A DNA stretch of 35,452 bases from Candidatus Nitrosotalea bavarica (GCF_900167955.1 NZ_FUYK01000011.1:1-35452); one strand, 5' to 3'. Numbered from the stretch's first letter, positions 9,292-17,531 are shown. Notes: generated by a model not told the origin, from the sequence alone. Made by a program: numbers and translations.

Positions 9292-10146
9292 ATGAATAAT
9301 CCTAATCCCTTTGATGTAATACTATGGACATTAAGACGTAGTGAAGGCGATGTCGTAAATCTTTACAATTATCTATCAGAATTGATGCAAATTTCAACAG
9401 GGGGAAATTTCCTCAATTTTGGATATTGGAATGAGACTACAAAAAATCCAGTTGATGCACAGTCAAATCTTTGTGATATAGTAGGAAATATGGCACAACT
9501 AACAGACGCAAAAAATATGCTAGATGTTGGAAGTGGTTTTTCAGAGCCCGCTCTGCTTTGGAAGAAAAATTATCCAGATATAGACATAACATGCTTGAAC
9601 ATAAATTCAAATCAATTAAAATCTGCAAGCAAGATATTGGATGAAAAAGGATGTAAGATAAATCTGCTAAATTCAACTGCGACAAAGATTCCAATGGCCA
9701 ATGAATCCTGTGATAGGATAATAGTATTGGAATCGGCACAGCATTTCAAGCCAATTCATGAATTCATATCAGAGGCAAAGCGAGTTCTCAAGAAAGGAGG
9801 GTTTGTAATACTTGCAATTCCTGTTCTTTTAAAATCAACAAAAATGGATATTTTAAAAATCGGCATACTCAAGTTTACGTGGTCTTCGGAGCATTATGAT
9901 TTAGAGACTGTTAAAAAAACAATTAATGATGCAGGCCTGAACATCATAGAAATCCAGTTGATTGGATCAAAAGTATATTCACCCTTGGCAGATTATTATA
10001 TAAAAAATCACGAATTTTTAAGATCCAAGATCCTAAAAATATATCCATTTTACGTAGAGAAGATATTATTCAAGTCAATGCTAAAGATGAAAGAAGCTGC
10101 AAGAGATCAAACTATTGAATATGCACTAGTAAAGTGTACAAAGTAA
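9292..10146 (+). CDS. Class I SAM-dependent methyltransferase
   Basis: A 284-aa Rossmann-fold methyltransferase. Motif I is MLDVGSGFSEPALLW (about 76-90), the acidic end of strand 2 is ITCLNIN, motif post-II is DRIIVLESAQHF, and motif III is AKRVLKKGGFVILAIP. The N-terminal FLNFGYW resembles small-molecule methyltransferases of the tocopherol/sarcosine type. The substrate is unknown; a lipid or quinone-like acceptor is only a guess. It stands alone, and a strong hairpin 64 nt after the stop may end its transcript. Confidence 0.86.
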   Translation: MNNPNPFDVILWTLRRSEGDVVNLYNYLSELMQISTGGNFLNFGYWNETTKNPVDAQSNLCDIVGNMAQLTDAKNMLDVGSGFSEPALLWKKNYPDIDITCLNINSNQLKSASKILDEKGCKINLLNSTATKIPMANESCDRIIVLESAQHFKPIHEFISEAKRVLKKGGFVILAIPVLLKSTKMDILKIGILKFTWSSEHYDLETVKKTINDAGLNIIEIQLIGSKVYSPLADYYIKNHEFLRSKILKIYPFYVEKILFKSMLKMKEAARDQTIEYALVKCTK

Positions 10147-10209
10147 AACCTTATCAATCTCTAAAATCTGTAACTTTTCATAGCATACCATTTCCGTCTG
10201 GATGCTTGT

Positions 10210-10232
10210 CTGCGTAGGTACTCTCTACGCAG
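10210..10232. terminator. Perfect 8-bp hairpin after the methyltransferase gene
   Basis: CTGCGTAG and CTACGCAG form a perfect 8-bp stem with a 7-nt loop (GTACTCT), followed by CGCCTTCTTAATTTTC. It is clearly more GC-rich than its surroundings. It begins 64 nt after the methyltransferase stop. It could be a terminator or a 3' UTR structure, or part of a small RNA. No tRNA-like T-loop is present. Confidence 0.5.
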
Positions 10233-10315
10233 CGCCTTCTTAATTTTCAAAAATAAATAGTCAATTACAAGTTTTAACCGTAAGAATTATTATCACAAAT
10301 CAGTAATGGAAAAAC

Positions 10316-10483
10316 ATGGGGCTTTTTAAGAAAAAGGAAGAACCTATTTCAACAAAGTGTAAGGAATGTGGTCTAGAGTTGCACGATCCAGTAAGACTAG
10401 ATAGACATATGAAAAAAGCCCATAAACACGTCTCACAGAAAAACTTTGATGAGCCTGGAACCAACTCAGGCGGAATGTGGTAA
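10316..10483 (+). CDS. Single C2H2 zinc-finger protein, 55 aa
   Basis: A short basic N-terminus (MGLFKKKEEPIST) leads into one classical C2H2 finger: C-x2-C-x12-H-x4-H, from CKECG to HMKKAH. The tail ends in NSGGMW. A related single-finger gene lies at 23919. Such mini fingers are frequent in archaea and may bind nucleic acid or protein partners. It begins MGLF, like the triple zinc-ribbon gene at 20390. Confidence 0.82.
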   Translation: MGLFKKKEEPISTKCKECGLELHDPVRLDRHMKKAHKHVSQKNFDEPGTNSGGMW

Positions 10484-10521
10484 GGTACAAGTCTTGTTTA
10501 CAACTAAAAAGGTAATATGAA

Positions 10522-11145
10522 ATGGTTGCTTTGGATATAATTAATAATTTAGCAAATTTTGTAATCCAAACTATATCAAATGCAGGATATCTAGGAATTT
10601 TTGCCCTTATGATAGCAGAGAGCGCGTTGATTCCAATTCCAAGTGAAATCATAATGCCATTTTCAGGATATTTGGTATCAACTGGAAAATTCAATCCGGT
10701 TTTCGTAATAATCGCGGGTTCGGTTGGAAATCTTGTAGGTTCGCTTGTTGCATATCTCATTGGCATAAAACTTGGCAGAGAAATCATCTTAAAATATGGA
10801 AAGTACATCCTTTTAAAAAAATCCCACCTAGATTGGACAGAGTCATTCTTTAAGAAATACGGTGACAGGTCCACATTTGTAAGCAGACTGCTACCAGCTA
10901 TTCGAACATACATTTCATTGCCAGCAGGCATTGCAAAAATGAATTTGAAAAAGTTTGCATTATACACTTTTGTAGGTTCCATCATATGGAGTACAATGCT
11001 GACTTATGTTGGAATTACACTGGGGCAAGAATGGGTCAAAATTAGACATTATTCAGATTACATCGATGGACTAGTCATAATAGGAATCATAATTATCATA
11101 ATAATTATAATCAAGAAGAGAATCGGCAAGGCAGAAACTAGCTAG
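10522..11145 (+). CDS. DedA-family (SNARE-associated) membrane protein
   Basis: A 207-aa membrane protein of the DedA/VTT superfamily, whose members act in lipid scrambling, undecaprenyl-phosphate flipping or membrane homeostasis. The family signature is visible in LMIAESALIPIPSEIIMPFSGYL and GSVGNLVGSLVAYLIGIKLG. The second hallmark region is FVSRLLPAIRTYISLPAGIAKM. The C-terminus is an Ile-rich helix plus a basic tail. The ATG at 10522 is chosen; an ATG at 10516 is in another frame and stops quickly. The stop shares CTAG with the convergent gene. Confidence 0.92.
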   Translation: MVALDIINNLANFVIQTISNAGYLGIFALMIAESALIPIPSEIIMPFSGYLVSTGKFNPVFVIIAGSVGNLVGSLVAYLIGIKLGREIILKYGKYILLKKSHLDWTESFFKKYGDRSTFVSRLLPAIRTYISLPAGIAKMNLKKFALYTFVGSIIWSTMLTYVGITLGQEWVKIRHYSDYIDGLVIIGIIIIIIIIIKKRIGKAETS

Positions 11146-11426
11146 CGTTCTTTATACTTGCTCAGTTCTTCTAAAATTATCTTAAAAATTGTTTCATTGT
11201 CAAGCAATACACATGGAATTTCGTTTTCCTTGCATGCATTGCCAATTTCCACATCTTCAGTAACTACAATCATTCCATTATCTTCAGCATATTTTATTAC
11301 AGAATAGTCACTGGATAGCTTTTTGCCTTCTGAGATTAGTTTTTTAACACTAAATGCCTGATAGCCAAATTCTTTGAGTTTTGTATCTATTCCATCATAC
11401 ATTTCATCAACTAGTACCTTCATCAT
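11142..11426 (-). CDS. DUF5615/Mut7-C-like PIN-fold protein
   Basis: A 94-aa protein with KVLVDEMYDGIDTKLKEFG at the start and KYAEDNGMIVVTEDVEIGN in the middle. The spaced acidic residues (D7, E8, then TED) are the pattern of small PIN-fold RNases of the DUF5615 type. These often act as toxins or RNA-processing enzymes. No antitoxin-like gene is adjacent, so a toxin role is not supported. Two in-frame starts exist (11426 and 11423). Confidence 0.75.
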   Translation of the reverse strand: MMKVLVDEMYDGIDTKLKEFGYQAFSVKKLISEGKKLSSDYSVIKYAEDNGMIVVTEDVEIGNACKENEIPCVLLDNETIFKIILEELSKYKER

Positions 11427-11460
11427 CTGTATCTGATTGAAACTTCTATTATTATGTTAG

Positions 11461-11622
11461 GGCGAAAGTGCATTTAGCGTATTTTTTATTCTCTTTTTTC
11501 AGGAGGGTAAGACCCAAAATGAAAAATGGATCAGAATTTTATGCGATAAATGTGTAGAGTATCAACAAAAAAGACTGTTTGAAGATTTCAAAGGCGTAAA
11601 GATTGCACTAAAAACGCTCTAG
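11461..11622 (+). pseudogene. Decayed small CxxC protein gene without a start codon
   Basis: The frame is open for 53 codons and ends with KWIRILCDKCVEYQQKRLFE and a plausible basic C-terminus, stop TAG at 11620-11622. It has no ATG, GTG or TTG in frame. The residues before KWIR are Phe-rich and look non-coding, and an ATG at 11520 in another frame stops after 12 codons. It is best read as a remnant or frameshifted small zinc-binding protein. The rest of the gap up to 11796 holds the TATA box of the next gene and nothing else I can support. Confidence 0.3.
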
Positions 11623-11796
11623 TGTTTGATGTTGAATAAACATAGGATACATAATAAATTCAAGATGTAGATTTTATAAAAATAAGTTTATGAAAAATTC
11701 TTCAATAAATCTTTTGATACATGAATCATAGAGACTGTAAAACAAGGTTTTAGTTCTTGAATAAGATGTATATAAGTCCAAATTTTTCCCTAATCT

Positions 11797-12840
11797 ATGA
11801 TTAAGACGATCAGCATTGCAGGACTGCAAGAAGGTATGCCATTTAAGAAACCATCGGTAGAACTTTCAGAACTTTCAGAAATTACTTCTTCAGGACATCT
11901 TACTTGGGTCGAGTGTGTTGTTGATAGCATCATAGATGATACCCCAACAATTCTAGAAAAATTAGGCATCAGCATGGATCCATCAGCATTATTATCAGGA
12001 TACGTATCAAATTATGAAGATCGAATAGACACATTAGGTCTCATGGTACCCTTTGTCGTACCTGGAAACAACAAAACTTTGACTGCACCTATTTTGATAT
12101 TCATGAAAAAAGACTTGATCGTAACAGTTCATGATGATTATGGTGGAAAGATAACACGTTTGTACAATTACGCTCCCACTGTTTTGCGAAAACTTCCAAA
12201 AGAAGCAGACAGTTGGGCAGATAGACAAACAATACTTTTAGCAAGAATCATAGACGAGATTTGTGAAGCTAATTTTTCAATACTGCGACTCATAGTAGAA
12301 AGAGCTGAACAATTTGAGATCGATATAGCAGGCTCAAGGCAAGTTACTAGAGATATTTCATTAGAGCTATCAAACATGAAGACATCACTTTTGACTTATC
12401 TGAATGCAATATGGGCTACTTATGACACAGTACACAACTTGAAACACGGAGATGCCGACATGGTATCAGACGATGAAAAAATTCTTGCAAAATTTGAGGT
12501 AATCCTTGGGAGACTGGACAGACAGATACAAATGTCTGAAAACGTCATGCAGATGGTTGCTACTGGAGTCAATGTAGTCCAGACCGAAGTTACAAACAAG
12601 GTCACCATTCTCATCATTTGGTGGACAGTAGCTGGAACGGCTGAACTTGTACCAAACACAATAGCAACAGTCTTTGGATTATATCCCAACCATGAGGCAG
12701 TATTTTACCAAATAACTGCCATAGTAATTGGTTCTGCAGCATTAGCAACAGCAGTTGCCTATTTTTATGTAAGAAAGTTCTTTGGACAGAAGTTAGGTTT
12801 TGATAAATTCAAAAAATTCCGAAAAAAATCTGTCAAATAA
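11797..12840 (+). CDS. CorA-like divalent cation transporter (divergent)
   Basis: A 347-aa protein with CorA architecture: an N-terminal alpha/beta cytoplasmic domain (to about 180), a long helical stalk (about 180-265), and two C-terminal membrane helices (VTILIIWWTVAGTAELVPNT and ITAIVIGSAALATAVAYFYV) with a basic tail. The canonical GMN loop of CorA is missing; GLYPN occupies that position. Ion selectivity may therefore differ. A TATA box TATATAAG about 26 nt before the ATG indicates a leaderless mRNA. Confidence 0.82.
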   Translation: MIKTISIAGLQEGMPFKKPSVELSELSEITSSGHLTWVECVVDSIIDDTPTILEKLGISMDPSALLSGYVSNYEDRIDTLGLMVPFVVPGNNKTLTAPILIFMKKDLIVTVHDDYGGKITRLYNYAPTVLRKLPKEADSWADRQTILLARIIDEICEANFSILRLIVERAEQFEIDIAGSRQVTRDISLELSNMKTSLLTYLNAIWATYDTVHNLKHGDADMVSDDEKILAKFEVILGRLDRQIQMSENVMQMVATGVNVVQTEVTNKVTILIIWWTVAGTAELVPNTIATVFGLYPNHEAVFYQITAIVIGSAALATAVAYFYVRKFFGQKLGFDKFKKFRKKSVK

Positions 12841-13017
12841 ATTTTTGAGAACATCATTTTTTAGGCATTTATCCAATTTAATCACAATTCCACGTAAAAA
12901 CCGCATATTTCTGTTTAAAGTCATTTAAAGATGTCATAAATCAGTAAAACTGCGATCTTCGGTTTAGAGTTAAAGATTCATAAATCGAGTTCACCAAATG
13001 TCGAAGAATTACGATCT

Positions 13018-14736
13018 ATGAAAGACTTTGGTACCCTGGAATATGTTTTAGATACATACTCAAAAAATTGGACTTGGAAATTAACTGGACCCAGAGCAGT
13101 AAGCATGGTAGCCCGCGTCATACCACATGCATGGTATGGTAATGGTCCAGAAGAAGCAATCGTTCCAGATACCATCCAAAATGTAGAGAAGATAAAATGG
13201 ATTATGGATAGATACCCACTTGAGATTAGATCAAAATCAATATGGCATAGAAAAGTTCGTAAAGTTATAATCCCCCAAAAAAAGTGGACAAGAATTGAAA
13301 AGCTTCGAAAAGCAACTCCGGGACCACAATTTCGAGGAACTCTTCTGGACTTTCAGAGAGAGGGGCTTGATTTTCTGCTCAAGTCGTATGGAAATGCGCT
13401 CTTGGCTGACGAGATGGGCCTTGGCAAAACGGTGCAGACCTTGGCATATCTTGCTACAGAGAAACAAACATTTCCAGTTTTGATTGTAGCTCCACTGGTA
13501 ACATTAAACAACTGGCAAAGAGAGACTCAAAAATTCCTAAAAAAACGTAGCCGTAATGGAAAAATAATTGAAGATGGATATCCATCATCTGTTTTAATTC
13601 GAACCGGCAAATCCCAAGAGATTGAGAAACATGACGTGTATATCATAAACTATGATCTGCTACATAAGAGAATAGACGATCTTTCAAAATTAAATATCAA
13701 AACAATTGTCTGTGATGAAGTACAGCATCTACGTTCAAAGACAACTAAAAAATATATGGCTGTAAAAAAACTCGCCGCTCTTGATTCAGTAAAATATAGA
13801 GTCGGCCTATCTGGAACACCAATTTACAATAGAGGATCAGAGATATGGCCAATTGTAGACATACTAAGACCTGGACTCTTGGGTACATTTGATGAGTTTT
13901 GCGAGTATTTTTGCTATGTCAATGAAAAAGGAAAGGCCATCGTACTTGAAAACAAGCGGGCAAGTTTGGGCGAAGAGTTACGCAAGCATGTCATGTTGAG
14001 ACGAAAAAAATCTGATGTTCTAAAAGAACTCAAAGAGAAGGTAAGGTACAAGGAACTAATTGATTCAGATATTAATTACTACCAGGCCGAGCTTAGCAAG
14101 ATTTGGGAAAGATTAGAAAAAGAACAGAAAACTGCAACAAGTGCATTTGACAAGTTTTCTTCATACAAGAGAGCAATACAAAGTGAGAGACAAGCCGCAG
14201 GAGTTGCCAAGGTTCCCCATGTAATTGAATTTGTCAAAAACATAATGGAGATTGAAGAGAGTGTTGTGGTATTTTGTCACCACAAAGCAATACATGCGTT
14301 GCTTCATAGAAACTTAGCAGAGTATGCACCGGCTTCCATAATCGGAGGGCAGAGTGACAAGGAAAGACAAGAAGGCATAGATAGATTCCAAAATGGTGAA
14401 ACTAAACTCATCATAGCAGGTCTTCGTGCAGGAAATGTTGGCATTAATTTAAGCAGAGCAAGATACGTAATATTTGCAGAACTTGATTGGAGTCCGGCAA
14501 TTCATAGACAGGCAGAAGACAGACTCCATAGAATAGGTCAAAAAAATACAGTCTTTGCATATTACTTGATGGGCAACGGAACATTGGATGATCATGTAGC
14601 AGACGTATTGGTTGACAAGAGTTATGAAATTGATGCCATAATGGATGAAAAGGTAGAGACGTTTGAAAACAAGGAAAAAGCAGAACTGATTTTAGCGCAG
14701 ATTCATGACAAACTAGCCGCTAGCATGGGTAGATAG
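13018..14736 (+). CDS. SNF2-family DNA-dependent ATPase/helicase
   Basis: A 572-aa Swi2/Snf2-type ATPase. Motif I is DEMGLGKTVQT (about 131), motif Ia VAPLVTLNNW, motif II DEVQ (about 233-236), motif III LSGTPIYN, and motif VI RQAEDRLHRIGQ (about 497-508). It resembles SMARCAL1/HepA-like remodellers acting in DNA repair. The substrate is probably DNA or nucleoprotein. The ATG at 13018 may be internal: the same frame stays open to about 12946 with protein-like residues (KIHKSSSPNVEELRS), and TATA-like TTTAAAG elements lie at about 12914-12930. Confidence 0.92.
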   Translation: MKDFGTLEYVLDTYSKNWTWKLTGPRAVSMVARVIPHAWYGNGPEEAIVPDTIQNVEKIKWIMDRYPLEIRSKSIWHRKVRKVIIPQKKWTRIEKLRKATPGPQFRGTLLDFQREGLDFLLKSYGNALLADEMGLGKTVQTLAYLATEKQTFPVLIVAPLVTLNNWQRETQKFLKKRSRNGKIIEDGYPSSVLIRTGKSQEIEKHDVYIINYDLLHKRIDDLSKLNIKTIVCDEVQHLRSKTTKKYMAVKKLAALDSVKYRVGLSGTPIYNRGSEIWPIVDILRPGLLGTFDEFCEYFCYVNEKGKAIVLENKRASLGEELRKHVMLRRKKSDVLKELKEKVRYKELIDSDINYYQAELSKIWERLEKEQKTATSAFDKFSSYKRAIQSERQAAGVAKVPHVIEFVKNIMEIEESVVVFCHHKAIHALLHRNLAEYAPASIIGGQSDKERQEGIDRFQNGETKLIIAGLRAGNVGINLSRARYVIFAELDWSPAIHRQAEDRLHRIGQKNTVFAYYLMGNGTLDDHVADVLVDKSYEIDAIMDEKVETFENKEKAELILAQIHDKLAASMGR

Positions 14737-14737
14737 G

Positions 14738-14908
14738 CTACGCTTCTTTTACTTTATACTGATCAAAAAAATCTTGACCTTCACCCAGTTTCTCTTTTAG
14801 AAATGATTCCAATTTCTTTATGACTTCGGCCCTTGGCATTTTTCCTTCTAGAGTATCATAGTATGGAGATTCCGACTCTCGGAATTTCTTGTAACTCATT
14901 GCTTTCAT
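14738..14908 (-). CDS. 56-aa hypothetical protein
   Basis: A small charged protein: MKAMSYKKFRESESPYYDTL, then GKMPRAEVIKKLESFLKEKL and a short acidic/aromatic tail ending KVKEA. No membrane segment or cysteine is present. It sits convergent to the SNF2 gene with one base between the stops. The codon use looks coding, but the family is unknown to me. Confidence 0.6.
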   Translation of the reverse strand: MKAMSYKKFRESESPYYDTLEGKMPRAEVIKKLESFLKEKLGEGQDFFDQYKVKEA

Positions 14909-15026
14909 GATATAAAATATGAGATACTAGCACAAGTAGTTTCTGTATTTTGACGCATTTGTGGTGTCTAGAGGCATCGATTTCAACAAGGTTTTTGCAC
15001 ATAACATATGCTCATCAATATAGATG

Positions 15027-15040
15027 GGTATCATGATACC
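15027..15040. promoter_or_regulatory. 14-bp perfect palindrome
   Basis: GGTATCATGATACC is its own reverse complement, and flanking GAT/ATC extends the symmetry with one extra G on the left. It lies in the 226-nt gap between two small genes, about 108 nt before the start of the next one. It could be an operator for a dimeric regulator. Confidence 0.4.
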
Positions 15041-15134
15041 ATCGTAGCGGACAGATAGTTAGATCACCATATGATCAGGAATAGCTTTATTTTTTTGAAC
15101 ATTATGTGTAAAAAATTCAGTCCCAAGAATCAAA

Positions 15135-15323
15135 TTGAAAAATAAAATCAATAAAAAAATGTCAAATCAAACACTAATGGAACTTGTAAAAATAGCTGAC
15201 AAGATAACAGTTGACGAAATCAAGGGTAAAAAAGTGACCTTGAAGATAAGCTGGTTTGATGTAAAAGGAGCGAGAAAAACAAAAAAGTTTTTGCTCAATG
15301 AAAAAGACAATATTGAATTTTAG
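15135..15323 (+). CDS. 62-aa basic hypothetical protein
   Basis: A Lys-rich protein. The N-terminus is MKNKINKKMSNQ and the body DEIKGKKVTLKISWFDVKG suggests a small beta-rich fold. TTG at 15135 is supported by TGTAAAAAAT about 25 nt upstream (leaderless). ATG at 15159, giving MSNQTLMEL, is the alternative. No family is recognised. Confidence 0.55.
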   Translation: MKNKINKKMSNQTLMELVKIADKITVDEIKGKKVTLKISWFDVKGARKTKKFLLNEKDNIEF

Positions 15324-15477
15324 ATAAAATTTAGTGTTTTGCCTTTTATTACATCCCAAACTATATTTTTATACAATTTCAGACAAAGTATAATCAGTAA
15401 TGAAAATCAAGGTATAGATTTAACAGATATAGAACATAATTTACAGTGTCAAAAAATATGATCGTGTATGAGTAATT

Positions 15478-15582
15478 ATGACGTTTGTCTTGTATGAAAA
15501 AAAGCCTCATATGTTTAGCAAGTTATTTGTACTATACACTACAGATTACAAATTCATGGATGATGATGACGATGATGAATAG
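15478..15582 (+). CDS. Possible 34-aa micro-protein with poly-Asp tail
   Basis: An open frame from ATG 15478 to TAG 15582 gives MTFVLYEKKPHMFSKLFVLY followed by a short stretch and an acidic end FMDDDDDDE. The GAT repeat may simply be a microsatellite. There is no clear TATA box at the expected distance. The remaining sequence of the 295-nt gap (15324-15618) shows nothing else. Confidence 0.2.
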   Translation: MTFVLYEKKPHMFSKLFVLYTTDYKFMDDDDDDE

Positions 15583-15618
15583 CAGCATCGAGTCATAGTT
15601 TTGAATTAATGCCAATAG

Positions 15619-16002
15619 TTAGCAATGGTATTTTTTGATTATCTCTAAAATGTTAAATGGTATTTTTCCAAGATCAAGTTGCCTCTCAGAGGATACAAAA
15701 AGTACATTCTCTTCTATTGGAAAACTCATCAGGATTACTTTTCCTCTATATGAGAGTGAGAATTCAACCTTACCAAATTCTTCATCAAACTCATGACGCA
15801 TTCGTACTCTAAGTGAGAGTTCCATGAACAGCATCTCATCTTTTTTGGCATCTTCAAGAGATTTCAGACCCTGCCTCATTCCACCTGCAACAAGTTTCCC
15901 TTTTCCGTTAATTATTCTAGCAGACCTTATCTTTTCATCCAATTCAAAAACTTTCTTACATATTACATCAAAATTTGACTTTGATTCATCATTAGACATC
16001 AT
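15619..16002 (-). CDS. Thaumarchaeal small protein, divergent paralogue A
   Basis: A 127-aa protein whose pattern FDVICKKVFELDEKIRSARI, GKLVAGGMRQGLKSL, a central helix, GKVEFSLSYRGKVILMSFPI, then a C-terminal helix, matches the neighbour at 16153 throughout. The alpha/beta layout with a GK-x(n)-R-x-G motif resembles roadblock/LC7-like sensor modules; from memory, this may be the DUF6659 group. The two paralogues are transcribed divergently. Function unknown. Confidence 0.75.
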   Translation of the reverse strand: MMSNDESKSNFDVICKKVFELDEKIRSARIINGKGKLVAGGMRQGLKSLEDAKKDEMLFMELSLRVRMRHEFDEEFGKVEFSLSYRGKVILMSFPIEENVLFVSSERQLDLGKIPFNILEIIKKYHC

Positions 16003-16152
16003 AATAGAGAATCCATTCTAACAAATTAACTTTAGTTTCATTACAAAACATCATTTTAGATACCTTCCAACCATTCACATATCCAGATCAGCAAAGTTTA
16101 TGCGTTACAACAAAGTACACTATGTACGAATTACAAGGCATTATTTGACAAA

Positions 16153-16506
16153 GTGATGGGAATTGATCCCAAAATTCGATTTGCTACAATATTTGACATG
16201 AATGGAAAGGTTTTGTTTAGTGCACACCGAGAAGGAGTAGAGAACTTGCTTTCGTCAGAAGAGAGTCAGAAATCATTACAGCTTGCAATCAATGCATGGA
16301 AGTCTAGAAATGAAGTTTCAGATAAAATAGGAAAAGGAAAATATGCTCTAGTAGAATATGAAAAATTAAAACGAATCACAATGCCTTTGGATTCAGAGCA
16401 CATACTCTACATTACAACAGATGTAGAAGCAGATCACGCTCCAATAATTTACAGAGCTTTGAGATTGAAGAACGATGCACTACATTCTCCTGAAGGAATG
16501 CCCTAA
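16153..16506 (+). CDS. Thaumarchaeal small protein, divergent paralogue B
   Basis: A 117-aa protein, DPKIRFATIFDMNGKVLFSA, REGVENLL, GKYALVEYEKLKRITMPL, paralogous to the gene at 15619-16002. The called start is GTG 16153, but the same frame encodes TNYKALFDKVMGIDPKIR just upstream. That aligns with the paralogue's N-terminus and has no start codon. A TATA-like TTTATGCG lies 18-25 nt before an ATG at 16122, which is one base out of frame. Either a non-standard start or a one-base indel is likely. Confidence 0.72.
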   Translation: MMGIDPKIRFATIFDMNGKVLFSAHREGVENLLSSEESQKSLQLAINAWKSRNEVSDKIGKGKYALVEYEKLKRITMPLDSEHILYITTDVEADHAPIIYRALRLKNDALHSPEGMP

Positions 16507-16749
16507 AATCATCAGATTAAAATACTTCAGAGACCACATACTAAATAGAAATGTCAATTGATCTAGCATCAGTGTTGAGTCACATCGTCACATTATGTAC
16601 TGGTGGAACTATTCATCCATAAAAAAGTAATACATTTTCCAAAATAATTTCTAATAATTCCCCTACTCAATTTTCAAATTGATTTTAACTACATTGTTAT
16701 TCATTTTAGTAGATGATCTAAATAGTACCCACATACATCACCTATTGAA

Positions 16750-16944
16750 TTGGATGTAATACCGTCAAGAGACAAGATAAAGATTGGAACCAGAGTAGCC
16801 ATAGTTCAAAAACAAGACCAGATGTCTGGCAGTTTAACGGAAGGAATAGTGAAGCGAATTCTTACCTCAAGTAGTTTTCACCCCCACGGAATTAAAGTAG
16901 AACTAGAAAATGGAAAAATTGGCAGAGTACAAAAAATATCGTGA
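16750..16944 (+). CDS. YwbE-family small protein
   Basis: A 64-aa protein closely matching the YwbE/DUF2196 family: RDKIKIGTRVAIVQKQDQ, SGSLTEGIVKRILTSS, FHPHGIKVELENGKIGRV. The family is widespread in bacteria and archaea and has no defined role; the fold looks like a small beta-barrel. The TTG at 16750 is preferred, with CTAAATAGT about 24 nt upstream, consistent with a leaderless mRNA. The 243-nt gap before it holds only a 23-codon open frame at 16551. Confidence 0.85.
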   Translation: MDVIPSRDKIKIGTRVAIVQKQDQMSGSLTEGIVKRILTSSSFHPHGIKVELENGKIGRVQKIS

Positions 16945-16948
16945 AAAG

Positions 16949-17170
16949 TTACTGTCTTTTTCTTTTAGGCAGAAATAGAATTACAGTTCCCAGAACTATC
17001 AAGACACCAACTAGTGCAGTATACATTAGCGCCAACGGCAGGGACTGGATGTAATTAGTTTCCAGATGCGGAATTAGAAAATTAGAGCCAGTGGTAAGTT
17101 GCCATATTAGAAAAAATGACCCAACCAATGCTACAATATCAAGAATCAGAATTTTCCTAAACGGCTTCAT
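16949..17170 (-). CDS. Two-span membrane protein, 73 aa
   Basis: The protein has two hydrophobic helices (ILILDIVALVGSFFLIWQL and ALMYTALVGVLIVLGTVILF) joined by a short polar loop, with a basic C-terminus KRKRQ. It is convergent with the YwbE-like gene, with 4 nt between the stops. No family is recognised. Confidence 0.68.
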   Translation of the reverse strand: MKPFRKILILDIVALVGSFFLIWQLTTGSNFLIPHLETNYIQSLPLALMYTALVGVLIVLGTVILFLPKRKRQ

Positions 17171-17213
17171 AAAATTACTTCCAAGGTACTAGAGTTAAAC
17201 AATTTCTAGAAAT

Positions 17214-17531
17214 CTACCTATGATTTTTGAAGGTTTTTCTTTTCTTTGGCTGGTTGCCTTGCTGTTTTCTTTTAGGTCGTTTAGAGTTATCATATTCTTT
17301 TGCTCTATTTTCTGTATAGTTAATCTGAAGCATAACATGTCGAATTTTTTTTCTTTTTGGTTCATCTGGAAAATGAAGCAACATGAATTCATCTAGTTCT
17401 TCAACGCCCCGTTCCTCAAGTATCTCTAATGCAATCCTACCTGCCTCACGCGAATTATCTAATCCACACTTGGGACACATTGCACCTCGTAGAATTTTTG
17501 ATCTGCATCTAGAATTAACACAGCGCATCAT
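17214..17531 (-). CDS. Zinc-ribbon protein with basic tail
   Basis: The N-terminus forms a compact zinc ribbon (RCVNSRCRSKILRGAMCPKC), followed by helices (GRIALEILEERGVEELDEF) and a strongly basic C-terminal tail rich in K, R, Q and N. This suggests RNA or ribosome binding. The ATG at 17531 has TTTTATAG about 26 nt upstream, so the mRNA is probably leaderless. Confidence 0.75.
   Translation of the reverse strand: MMRCVNSRCRSKILRGAMCPKCGLDNSREAGRIALEILEERGVEELDEFMLLHFPDEPKRKKIRHVMLQINYTENRAKEYDNSKRPKRKQQGNQPKKRKTFKNHR

Noticed and set aside
11142-11426. Toxin-antitoxin module around the PIN-like protein
   Set aside because: No antitoxin-like gene is adjacent; the neighbours are DedA and a decayed frame.
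16551-16622. 23-codon open frame (MSIDLASVLSHIV...)
   Set aside because: Too short, with no clear TATA box at the right distance and no recognisable motif.
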